Shown here: positions 6,931 through 12,905 of the stretch, one piece after another
Numbering within the stretch: the first letter of the stretch is position 1
Layout of the letters: each line of letters begins with the position of its first letter
NCBI GenBank assembly: GCA_017450545.1
Contig: JAFSTL010000032.1
Coordinates: forward strand, 1 to 12,905
Direction: 5' to 3'
Source: Alphaproteobacteria bacterium
GTDB lineage: Bacteria > Pseudomonadota > Alphaproteobacteria > RUG11792
DNA: 12,905 nucleotides
Translations under genes and position numbers: made by a program
Notes under the pieces: generated by a model
What the model was told of the DNA's origin: nothing
The model's database searches: none
Seen by the model: only the letters and a program-made list of their open reading frames with translations

Positions 6931-7870
6931 GCTGAAAAGCCGTGTGATACTCGCTCCGATGGCAAGCGTCACGGATTTGCCATTTCGAAAGATAGTGCGT
7001 GAATTCGGCAATTTTCTGATGTTTAGTGAGATGGTGGCTAGTCAAGCGGTTATCAGAAATGTTATGCGCACACATAAGATGATGGATAATGCTGATGATC
7101 CACTAACGTCTGTTCAACTCGTCGGTGCAGAGCCTTCTGTGATGGCTGACGCAGCAAGGCTGAGCTACGACTTGGGTGCCAAATTTCTCGATATCAATAT
7201 GGGGTGTCCTGTCAAAAAAATCGTCAAATCTGATGCTGGTTCAGCTTTGATGAAAAATGAGCGACTCGCAGCAGAGATAATTGAGGCGGTTGTAAATGCT
7301 GTGCCAATTCCAGTAACTCTAAAAATGCGCCTAGGTTGGGATTTCGAGCATAAAAACGCACCAACTATAGCGCGGATTGCAGAAAGTGCTGGTATTCAGA
7401 TGATAACCATACATGGACGTACTCGTTCGCAACTATATTCTGGAAAAGCAAATTGGTCAGATATTCGCGCTGTTAAAGAGGCTGTTAATATACCTGTTAT
7501 AGCTAATGGAGATATTATAGATGAACAAACAGCCAGACAAGCCTTAGAAGAAAGCCGAGCTGACGGCGTTATGATAGGGCGTGGCGCGCTAGGGAAACCT
7601 TGGGTTTTGCGTGATATTGACGAATTTATCAAAACAGATTCAATATCTGAAAAATCGCATACAAATCAAGCAAAATATGAGATCGCTCAGCGTCATCTGG
7701 ACTATATGTTGGATTTCTATGAAACACCGACAGCCGTAAAACTCGCGCGAAAAGTCTTAATGTATTACTGCTATGGCACACACAACGCCTCCAAATACCG
7801 CCAGCAAATTAACACTATTGAAACGATACCGGCGATATTTGATATACTGCATGAAATCTTTCAGGCGTGA
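6902..7870 (+). CDS. dus: tRNA-dihydrouridine synthase (DusB-like)
   Basis: A 322-residue flavoenzyme that reduces uridine to dihydrouridine in tRNA D-loops using FMN and NADPH. The TIM barrel starts at LAPMASVTDLPFR (17-29). The catalytic Cys102 lies in NMGCPVKK (99-106), which acts as proton donor in the family. KMRLGW (141-146), HGRTRSQLYSG (171-181), ANGDI (201-205) and GVMIGRGALGKPW (222-234) are the substrate and FMN phosphate-binding segments. The start is ATG 6902, after GAGGAG (6892-6897) and 25 codons inside the longest frame, because homologues begin shortly before the first barrel strand. It overlaps the end of the protein A gene by 29 bases, so the two are probably co-translated, although functionally unrelated. 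Its stop abuts that of the opposing DUF362 gene with no bases between. Confidence 0.93.
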   Translation: MKAILLGTTELKSRVILAPMASVTDLPFRKIVREFGNFLMFSEMVASQAVIRNVMRTHKMMDNADDPLTSVQLVGAEPSVMADAARLSYDLGAKFLDINMGCPVKKIVKSDAGSALMKNERLAAEIIEAVVNAVPIPVTLKMRLGWDFEHKNAPTIARIAESAGIQMITIHGRTRSQLYSGKANWSDIRAVKEAVNIPVIANGDIIDEQTARQALEESRADGVMIGRGALGKPWVLRDIDEFIKTDSISEKSHTNQAKYEIAQRHLDYMLDFYETPTAVKLARKVLMYYCYGTHNASKYRQQINTIETIPAIFDILHEIFQA

Positions 7871-8845
7871 CTATTTGACCTCGACGAGCTCGTACTCACG
7901 TGTTCCAATGCCTATTTCATCACCATATTCCAATTGATGTAAACCTTCGCGCGACTCTATTCGTTCTTTCAAGTCATGCGCCTCGTCTTCAGGCAAGTCA
8001 TACACCATATCTATAGATGCTTGGTCAACAGCTAAAATGTCCTTAGATGCTAAAATGCCAATATCACGTGCTTTCGGCTCTTCTGCACTGTCGCCGGCGC
8101 AATCACAATCAACCGACATACGGCGCAACACGTTGATATAAACAATGTGCGGGGCAAAATGATCCACAGTCGCTTTTGCTGATTCAACCATATTCTCCAT
8201 AAACTTTGCTCCCATTAGCCACTTGTCATAGTGCTCGTTATCAGGAGCATCGTGCACCTGCTTTTTTCCAATCCGTCCATCTGCGCACCCAATGGCAATA
8301 TTTTTGATAGAACCGCCATATCCTCCCATCGCGTGCCCTTTAAAATGCGTTAAAACAATCATTGAATCATAATTCACAATATGTCCGCCCATGGATACTT
8401 CTTTAAAATGTTTTCCGCCTTTTACAGGTAAATTTACTGTTCCTTCTTCGTCCATAATATCTACCTTTGCGAAAGTATCCCAGCCGTTAATATGAATTGT
8501 TTGCCGATGATCTTCGGTCGTATAGCGTTTCCCTTTGTATAAGGTATTTGTTTCAACTAAAGTACTGTTCGGCACAGCTTCATACAGCGTCTTTACCATA
8601 TCTAGTGGCAAAATATTTGGACCTTTCGGCTCGCCAGTATGAATTTTAATGGCAACCTTTCCTTGAATACCATCATTTACTTTTTTATATACTTTCAACA
8701 ATCCTTCCGGGCTAAGGTCGCGAGTAAAATAAACTTTTGATTTTTGCGCATTCTTTTGTATTTCTCCATCATCTGCGTTAGACGTTGGAATTAAAGTAAA
8801 CAAACTTCCAGCAACTGTTAAAGTTTTCAAAAATAAATTCCTCAT
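7871..8845 (-). CDS. Exported DUF362 domain protein
   Basis: 324 residues. The ATG at 8845-8843 is preferred to the in-frame TTG at 8875 because GGAG lies 7 bases before it, and it yields a signal peptide: MRNLFLK, hydrophobic TLTVAGSLFTLIP, cleavage after S-N-Ala24. The rest is a DUF362 domain: VAIKIHTGE (64-72), THFKGHAMGGYGGSIKN (166-182), GCADGRIGK (186-194), DCDCAGD (246-252) and DIGILASKDILAVD (261-274). The domain's function is not established; many members are annotated as Fe-S-cluster-associated, mostly in anaerobes. No CxxCxxC ferredoxin motif is present here; the only close Cys pair is Cys247/Cys249, with Cys187 elsewhere. An export signal on this domain is unusual to my knowledge. 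It has its own promoter, facing away from the tRNA promoter. Confidence 0.85.
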   Translation of the reverse strand: MRNLFLKTLTVAGSLFTLIPTSNADDGEIQKNAQKSKVYFTRDLSPEGLLKVYKKVNDGIQGKVAIKIHTGEPKGPNILPLDMVKTLYEAVPNSTLVETNTLYKGKRYTTEDHRQTIHINGWDTFAKVDIMDEEGTVNLPVKGGKHFKEVSMGGHIVNYDSMIVLTHFKGHAMGGYGGSIKNIAIGCADGRIGKKQVHDAPDNEHYDKWLMGAKFMENMVESAKATVDHFAPHIVYINVLRRMSVDCDCAGDSAEEPKARDIGILASKDILAVDQASIDMVYDLPEDEAHDLKERIESREGLHQLEYGDEIGIGTREYELVEVK

Positions 8846-8896
8846 AATTCGTCTCCATAAAAACTCGATGATCAATCCATCCCCTCTCTACCAGCT

Positions 8897-8925
8897 ATGA
8901 TAACTCGTGATTGGCAAATCGTCAA
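8897..8925 (-). promoter_or_regulatory. Promoter of the DUF362 gene
   Basis: On the minus strand: TTGACG (8925-8920), a 17-base spacer and TATCAT (8902-8897). The start would fall near 8890, leaving a leader of about 45 bases before the ATG at 8845. No extended -10 TG is present, unlike the + strand promoters here. Confidence 0.7.
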
Positions 8926-8956
8926 CTTATGCAGCAATCCCCACAAAAAATTTTTG

Positions 8957-8986
8957 TTGACGAACATTTATGTTATGTGGTAGGAT
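8957..8986 (+). promoter_or_regulatory. Promoter of the tRNA-Tyr/tRNA-Gly/lpxK unit
   Basis: TTGACG (8957-8962), an 18-base spacer and TAGGAT (8981-8986), preceded by an extended -10 TGG. The expected start near 8993 lies only about 8 bases before the mature tRNA-Tyr. It is divergent from the DUF362 promoter, with 31 bases between the two -35 boxes. Confidence 0.7.
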
Positions 8987-9000
8987 AAAAACATTGGGTC

Positions 9001-9086
9001 GGAAGGGTGGCCGAGTGGTTAAAGGCAACAGACTGTAAATCTGTCGACGTTAGTCTACGAAAGTTCGAATCTTTCCCCTTCCACCA
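9001..9086 (+). tRNA. tRNA-Tyr (GTA anticodon)
   Basis: Complete class II tRNA with a long variable arm. The acceptor GGAAGGG (9001-9007) pairs with CCCTTCC. The anticodon stem ACAGA/TCTGT (9028-9032, 9040-9044) encloses GTA at 9035-9037. The T arm is GAAAG-TTCGAAT-CTTTC. The discriminator is A and the CCA end is encoded. Confidence 0.97.
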
Positions 9087-9094
9087 ATGTGATT

Positions 9095-9168
9095 GCGGGT
9101 GTAGCTTAATGGTAAAGCCCCAGCCTTCCAAGCTGGTTACGTGGGTCCGATTCCCATCACCCGCTCCA
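9095..9168 (+). tRNA. tRNA-Gly (TCC anticodon)
   Basis: Starts 8 bases after tRNA-Tyr. The acceptor GCGGGTG (9095-9101) pairs with CACCCGC. The anticodon stem CCAGC/GCTGG encloses TCC at 9127-9129, reading GGA/GGG. The discriminator is T and the CCA end is encoded. The Tyr-Gly tRNA pair is common in alphaproteobacteria, where it often precedes a tuf gene; here lpxK follows. Confidence 0.97.
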
Positions 9169-9192
9169 ATTTGGTTTTTTGAGGTGTTCGTT

Positions 9193-10176
9193 ATGTTGGG
9201 GTTTCTTCGTTCACCAAAATTTTGGAATGACGGAAACAGTGTTGTTGTAAAAGTTTTGGATCCAGTGTCCAGGCTGTATTCGTTTGTTTCAAATGTTCGT
9301 TTAAACTCCGTAACTCCGGTTAAAGCTGATGTACCTGTCGTGTGTATTGGCAATGTCGTTTTAGGAGGAGCGGGGAAAACCCCGACAGTGGAATTGGTTT
9401 GTAACCTTCTGCGCGAGAAGTATAAGAGCCCACAAATCTTAACAGCAGGATACGGCGGATATCTAAAGAACGTAGTTAGAGTCGATACTAATCTGCATTC
9501 ATATTTACAAGTTGGCGATGAGGCTTTGTTATCCGCGAATGTTGCGCCGACGTGGGTTGGCAGAAACAGAGTAAATTCGGCAAAAGCAGCAGTAGCATGC
9601 GGTGCTGATGTTCTGATAATGGACGATGGGTTTCAAAACAATTCGATCGAGAAAGATTTGAAAATTTTGGTCATAGATTCAAGGCAGGTGTTTGGAAATG
9701 AACACCTTTTTCCAGCGGGACCTCTTCGTGAGTTGCCTGAATCCGGAATAGCAAAATCTGACCTAGCCTTGATTATAGGCGAAAAGAATGAGGCTTTGGA
9801 AAGTCGTATAAAAGCGATGAAATCAACCATACCAATATTTCGTGCGAAGATGGAAATCACGGACTCTGTGCCCGTTGAGAACAACCGCGTAGTAGGTTTT
9901 TGCGGACTCGGGTATCCATTGAAATTTAAGCAAACACTGGTGGAATGCGGATATGAAGTTCTTGACTTCGTGTCGTTTGCAGATCATCACCCGTATACAA
10001 TAACCGAGATACAAAAACTGAGTAACGGGGCGAAAAGCGTCAATGCAACCCTGGTTACAACTATGAAGGATTTTGTAAAAATTCCTGCCGTGTTCAGAAA
10101 CGATGTGTCTGTTGTCAAAATAAAGCTGGTTCCGGAGAACGAAGATTTTAAAAAAGCATTGCTAGAGAAACTGTAA
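9193..10176 (+). CDS. lpxK: Tetraacyldisaccharide 4'-kinase (lipid A biosynthesis)
   Basis: A 327-residue inner-membrane-associated kinase that phosphorylates the 4' position of the lipid A disaccharide precursor to form lipid IVA. VCIGNVVLGGAGKTPT (50-65) holds the P-loop. The hydrophobic N-terminus with aromatic residues (10-33) is the membrane-contacting helix. VGDE (107-110), DDGFQ (144-148) and GPLRE (176-180) are the catalytic and substrate motifs of the family. FADHHPYT (262-269) is the conserved C-terminal-domain motif. The start is ATG 9193, with GAGG 8 bases upstream. The frame is open further back, but only through the two tRNA genes. It starts 25 bases after tRNA-Gly with no obvious promoter or terminator between, so it probably shares the tRNA transcript. 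Its presence argues for an LPS-type outer membrane. Confidence 0.95.
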   Translation: MLGFLRSPKFWNDGNSVVVKVLDPVSRLYSFVSNVRLNSVTPVKADVPVVCIGNVVLGGAGKTPTVELVCNLLREKYKSPQILTAGYGGYLKNVVRVDTNLHSYLQVGDEALLSANVAPTWVGRNRVNSAKAAVACGADVLIMDDGFQNNSIEKDLKILVIDSRQVFGNEHLFPAGPLRELPESGIAKSDLALIIGEKNEALESRIKAMKSTIPIFRAKMEITDSVPVENNRVVGFCGLGYPLKFKQTLVECGYEVLDFVSFADHHPYTITEIQKLSNGAKSVNATLVTTMKDFVKIPAVFRNDVSVVKIKLVPENEDFKKALLEKL

Positions 10177-10216
10177 AAAAACTTTTTGCCGAATTGGTTT
10201 TGTTGCAAAAAACAAT

Positions 10217-10245
10217 TTGTATTTCGCCAAAATGTGTGATAGACT
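10217..10245 (+). promoter_or_regulatory. Promoter of secreted protein B
   Basis: TTGTAT (10217-10222), a 17-base spacer and TAGACT (10240-10245), with extended -10 TGA just before. It lies in the 120-base gap after lpxK. The start near 10252 leaves a leader of about 45 bases, which contains the strong ribosome site at 10283-10290. Confidence 0.5.
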
Positions 10246-10282
10246 GGCAGAGCAAAGGGAATGCGAATGCTCGATTTTTTGA

Positions 10283-10290
10283 AAAGGAGG
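10283..10290 (+). promoter_or_regulatory. Ribosome binding site that sets the protein B start
   Basis: AAAGGAGG, the strongest Shine-Dalgarno match in the window, ends 6 bases before GTG 10297. It favours that start over the in-frame ATG codons at 10261 and 10267, which would lie within about 15 bases of the predicted transcript start. Confidence 0.7.
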
Positions 10291-10296
10291 TTAATT

Positions 10297-11274
10297 GTGA
10301 TTATCGTATCTACGAAGAATGTGTTCAGAGGTGCATTGTGCTTATACACTACTGTTGCAGCAATTAACTCGGAAGCTCAAAGCACAGAATGTAAAAAACA
10401 ATATTGGAGTGTTGCGGAAGCTATCAACGAATTTAATCAGAAAAGTTGGAGAATAATTGGGCACAACAAAATTGTTGATGCAGATAAAGATAGCTGGATT
10501 AAGGATACGAAATATGAAGAGTCTATAACAAAAGTTATTGGTGAAGCAATTGGAAAATGTTTATCTGATACTGGCGAGTTCGTTAATAAAAACAGCGGCG
10601 ATACAGTAACATTTGCTGTTACCCCTGAGCAAACTGAATATACTCCAGAAAATTGGAATGCAGTCGTGCTCTGGAATTATTTAAATCAGCTAAAGTGGAA
10701 CTTCGTCAAAAATAGAGGATTTGGTTCTGATGAAATATTTAATAGAACATACAATGCAGTATTTCGTTATTATAACGACGACTATGCTGACATAATTACT
10801 GATTTAGATGACAAAATACAGAAAGCAATAAGTGATATAAAGGAATATGCAAAAGCGCTAGATCTAGAAAGTTATATGCAACAATTCGTTACAACAGTTC
10901 AAAAACTGAAGGATAAAGATGTTAAAAGTATATACAAGGAAGTGAGAAATTCCGACCAACCTCAAAATCCGCAAGTCTATATTTCACCGATAATAAGGAT
11001 ATTGTCAACAGATTATTCGGACAACAATCCTTCCTGCTTCAATCATATCTGTGGAATTGTCGACATTAAACATCCTTTAAAAATTGTTGTAAATAATCTG
11101 ACGTACATGATATCACAGCCGGTCTTTGATTGGGGAAAAGACATCAACGGGACAAACAAAAGTGAACTAGAAAGAAAAGTGCAAGAAATAAGAGATACGA
11201 CTTACGGTGGCGTTCTACCAGAAAATCTACAATCGATAATTTATAATCAAGCTCTTAAGATCTTGGAGGACTAA
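10297..11274 (+). CDS. Secreted protein B, shorter paralogue of protein A
   Basis: 325 residues from GTG 10297. The N-terminus is a signal peptide: Lys and Arg in the first 11 residues, hydrophobic GALCLYTTVAAI, then S-E-Ala27 before Gln as a signal peptidase I site. The mature part matches protein A with conserved spacing: WIK..Y..SI..VI..AI..C (67-88), Y..E.WNAVVL.N..N (115-130) and KIQ.A..DI.EY.K.L (173-189). After a gap it matches again at NPQVY (224-228), RIL (234-236) and GIVD (253-256). B lacks A's LRR-like region and acidic tail and ends about 70 residues after GIVD. No catalytic motif or known domain is recognised. The single Cys at the end of the first motif (Cys88) is shared with A (Cys83). 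The stop overlaps the opposing dapA stop. Likely exported to the periplasm or beyond; the role is unknown. Confidence 0.82.
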   Translation: MIIVSTKNVFRGALCLYTTVAAINSEAQSTECKKQYWSVAEAINEFNQKSWRIIGHNKIVDADKDSWIKDTKYEESITKVIGEAIGKCLSDTGEFVNKNSGDTVTFAVTPEQTEYTPENWNAVVLWNYLNQLKWNFVKNRGFGSDEIFNRTYNAVFRYYNDDYADIITDLDDKIQKAISDIKEYAKALDLESYMQQFVTTVQKLKDKDVKSIYKEVRNSDQPQNPQVYISPIIRILSTDYSDNNPSCFNHICGIVDIKHPLKIVVNNLTYMISQPVFDWGKDINGTNKSELERKVQEIRDTTYGGVLPENLQSIIYNQALKILED

Positions 11275-12137
11275 ACAGCATGACGCTCACCTGTCACCAA
11301 TTTATCCAAAAATTGCGTCTTCGTCGCAGGAGTAAGCGGAAGACGTAACTCGTTTTTTATAAATCCACGTTGAGATAGAACATATTTCACAGGTATTGGA
11401 TTTGGTTCAATGAACATAGCCTCGCTTATTGGAGCAAGTTTATTTGCGATATTTTGCATTTTTCCGATCTCATGACTATGCCAGGCATTGAGCAGTTCTT
11501 TTACCAATGCCGGCTCAATATTTGCTGTCACTGATATACATCCATCCCCACCATGCGCTAGGTACCCAGGAAAACTTGGATCGTCTCCAGACAATAACTT
11601 TAATCCAGATGCTTTCTTTTTAATAAAATTCACCCTTGAAAGATTTGTATTTGAATCTTTTAGAGCGACAACTCGCGATAACTTTGAAATCTCGACAATG
11701 GTATCAATCGTCATATCCACAGCACAACGACCAGGATTGTTATACATTATGACAGGAATGTTCGTCTTGTCATGAACTGTCTTAAAATGCTGAATAACGC
11801 CCTCTTGCGTCGGTTTAACGTAGTGTGGGGCAATAAGCAAAATGCCATCAGCACCCAAATTTTCGGCCTGTTTTGCCAATTTTATTGCATCTTCAGTCCA
11901 ACATGAACTGCATCCGACTATTATAGGCACTCTTTTATCCGAAATTTTAATTGAATTTATGATAATTTTTTCTCGCTCTATATCAGACAACAAAAGTCCC
12001 TCACCAGTTGAGCCGCACACCAATACAGCATCAGTACCTGCGCTTATTTGAAACTCTATGAGCCTTTCCAATGCCTCAAAGTCCACATCTCCATTTTTAA
12101 ATGGAGTCACAAGAGCTACTATCGAACCGGAAAACAT
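11271..12137 (-). CDS. dapA: 4-hydroxy-tetrahydrodipicolinate synthase
   Basis: A 288-residue aldolase-type TIM barrel that condenses pyruvate with aspartate semialdehyde, the first committed step to diaminopimelate and lysine. Key residues fall one position before those of the E. coli enzyme: Ser43-Thr44 in CGSTGEG (Ser in place of the usual first Thr), Tyr106 in APHYVKPTQEG, Tyr132 and Arg137 in MYNNPGR, and the Schiff-base Lys160 in VALKDS. PNPIPVKY (245-252) is the conserved late motif. The start MFSGSIVALVTPF matches the usual N-terminus, so ATG 12137 is secure despite no clear ribosome site. The gene has its own -10 and is convergent with protein B, overlapping it by 4 bases. It indicates that cell-wall diaminopimelate or lysine synthesis is retained. 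Confidence 0.95.
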   Translation of the reverse strand: MFSGSIVALVTPFKNGDVDFEALERLIEFQISAGTDAVLVCGSTGEGLLLSDIEREKIIINSIKISDKRVPIIVGCSSCWTEDAIKLAKQAENLGADGILLIAPHYVKPTQEGVIQHFKTVHDKTNIPVIMYNNPGRCAVDMTIDTIVEISKLSRVVALKDSNTNLSRVNFIKKKASGLKLLSGDDPSFPGYLAHGGDGCISVTANIEPALVKELLNAWHSHEIGKMQNIANKLAPISEAMFIEPNPIPVKYVLSQRGFIKNELRLPLTPATKTQFLDKLVTGERHAV

Positions 12138-12168
12138 TCACGCAACCGGAAAAAAGCAAATCAAATTC

Positions 12169-12174
12169 ATTATA
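12169..12174 (-). promoter_or_regulatory. -10 box of dapA
   Basis: Perfect TATAAT on the minus strand, 32 bases before the dapA start. No good -35 is seen at 16-18 bases (AAACTT at 12197-12192 is the nearest). This upstream sequence lies in or beside the end of the decayed transposase, so the original -35 may have been replaced. Confidence 0.5.
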
Positions 12175-12186
12175 CACTCTCTCTTC

Positions 12187-12905
12187 CTAAAAAGTTTTCT
12201 CATTTAAAATATAGGGATTGGCAAGCATATTAACAAAGAAGAATTCTGCTATGCAGAAAAAGGCGATAGAAAGCTCTAGCATCTGAATTGATTTGCTAAA
12301 ACACTTAGTCTTTGTGTGTAATCGAGCCAAATAATAGTTTAAAAACAACTTATAACTTTTTTGTAAATAAATTCCGACTTGCTCACTACGTTTCTTTAAT
12401 AAAATTCTTACCTAGCTCTTCTTCATACGCAAAATTCCCATCAGTACGGACAATCTTTAGGTTATTTTCTCCTATTTTATCGATTAATTTTCTTAAAACT
12501 TAGGCTTTTCCAGGACCTACTTTAAACGCCGTTATGCGCATTTTGTTCCTATTTATGGCAGTCTAAACCCGTGTTTTTCGCTATTTTTTCTTAAAATACG
12601 TATACAGTTCATCCATCTCCACTACATCCATTTGTTCTTGTTTTGATTTCTCTTATAGTACCTTAAGACCTGCAGTTTTTATCCAATTCACAATAGTCTG
12701 ATATCTATAAGTTTTTCCGAAAATTTTACTCATAATTCTCGCAATTCGTCGAAATCCACACCCCTCAAGATACAGATTAATCGCGGCTTCTCTTTCTTTG
12801 TCTGTGAATTTTATCCGCGAATCTTTTTCGCACATCGTACGCCTGCATTCCGGACACTAATACCGTTGTTTTTTCCTTACAATGCCTGATTTCCACAACC
12901 AGATA
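12187..12905 (-). pseudogene. Decayed IS1-family transposase, 5' end outside window
   Basis: Reading the minus strand gives an IS1-type transposase from zinc finger to C-terminus, broken by stops. In order: KKQRY-stop-CPECRRT (stop 12857-12859) is the N-terminal zinc-finger end. GCGFRRIARIM to TIVNWIK is the helix-turn-helix (12653-12835 is the longest intact piece). A stop lies at 12653. VVEMDELYTYFKKK carries the first catalytic Asp (12611-12613). Stops follow at 12581, 12563 and 12500. RTDGNFAYEEEL carries the second Asp (12440-12442). Two adjacent stops lie at 12383-12388. A frameshift between about 12385 and 12340 leads to YYLARLHTKTKCFSKS and MLELS, the typical IS1 InsB end, closing at a stop at 12187. 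With at least seven stops and a frameshift it cannot be functional. Apart from the frameshift the frame is single, so the ancestor may have encoded one continuous transposase. Terminal inverted repeats were not identified. Confidence 0.85.

Noticed and set aside
8846..8875. TTG start for the DUF362 protein at 8875
   Set aside because: ATG 8845 has GGAG 7 bases upstream and gives a standard signal peptide; the ten extra residues would lengthen the n-region without support.
9007..9192. Upstream extension of the lpxK reading frame to 9007
   Set aside because: The extension runs through two complete tRNA genes. ATG 9193 has a GAGG ribosome site and begins where LpxK proteins normally begin.
8973..9353. 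Minus-strand reading frame of 126 codons over the tRNA genes
   Set aside because: It is antisense to tRNA-Tyr and tRNA-Gly and gives the familiar spurious peptide seen opposite tRNAs (GDGNRTHVTSLEGWGF type). No independent coding signal.
10177..10225. Possible terminator after lpxK (TTGTT...AACAA)
   Set aside because: The stem is only 5 AT-rich pairs and no proper T-run follows, so it is not distinguishable from background.
10261..10296. ATG starts for protein B at 10261 or 10267
   Set aside because: They lie within about 15 bases of the predicted transcript start and lengthen the signal peptide awkwardly. GTG 10297 follows AAAGGAGG. The AAAGGGA before 10267 keeps this alternative open at low probability.
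59..12252. 12-base match GAATTCTGCTAT near base 59 and at 12241
   Set aside because: In a window this size several chance 12-base matches are expected, and the flanks do not align.
12048..12503. Short + strand reading frames at 12048-12233 and 12312-12503
   Set aside because: The first is opposite the dapA start and promoter, the second opposite the transposase remnant. Neither has a ribosome site or recognisable sequence.

Overview
The window looks like chromosomal DNA from an AT-rich, Gram-negative alphaproteobacterium that lives with eukaryotic cells, of the Rickettsiales/Holosporales/Paracaedibacterales kind. The reasons are: LpxK (lipid A), RlpA and DapA, so an outer membrane and a diaminopimelate pathway; an M16 peptidase of the mitochondrial-processing-peptidase-like type common in alphaproteobacteria; TTGACA/TATAAT-type promoters; a ubiquitin-specific-protease-like C-terminus at the left edge; and two large secreted proteins of no family I recognise. 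The exact order is an inference, and gut- or protist-associated lineages are all possible.

Layout. (1) 2-547: the 3' end of a USP-like deubiquitinase gene, closed by a hairpin. (2) 631-5021: a tightly packed + strand run of M16 peptidase, RlpA-like lipoprotein, class II fructose-bisphosphate aldolase and ABC-F ATPase. Each gene overlaps the next or sits within 3 bases of it, behind a good promoter at 569-598. (3) 5059-7870: secreted protein A, with LRR-like repeats and an acidic tail, overlapping a dus gene. A near-consensus promoter for this pair lies inside the end of the ABC-F gene. (4) 7871-8845, minus strand: an exported DUF362 protein. (5) 9001-10176: tRNA-Tyr, tRNA-Gly and lpxK, apparently one transcript. 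(6) 10297-11274: secreted protein B, a shorter paralogue of A with its own promoter. (7) 11271-12137, minus strand: dapA. (8) 12187-12905, minus strand: a decayed IS1-family transposase next to the dapA promoter.

How it fits together. The housekeeping genes serve envelope, cell-wall precursor, glycolysis, translation and tRNA functions. Interleaved with them are candidate host-interaction genes: the USP-like protein and the A/B pair. A and B share a collinear block of about 130 residues containing WIK..Y..SI and WNAVVL motifs, and they match again further on at NP.VY and GI(I/V)D. This suggests a lineage-specific exported family that has duplicated. Four + strand promoters here share an extended -10 (TGn) architecture.
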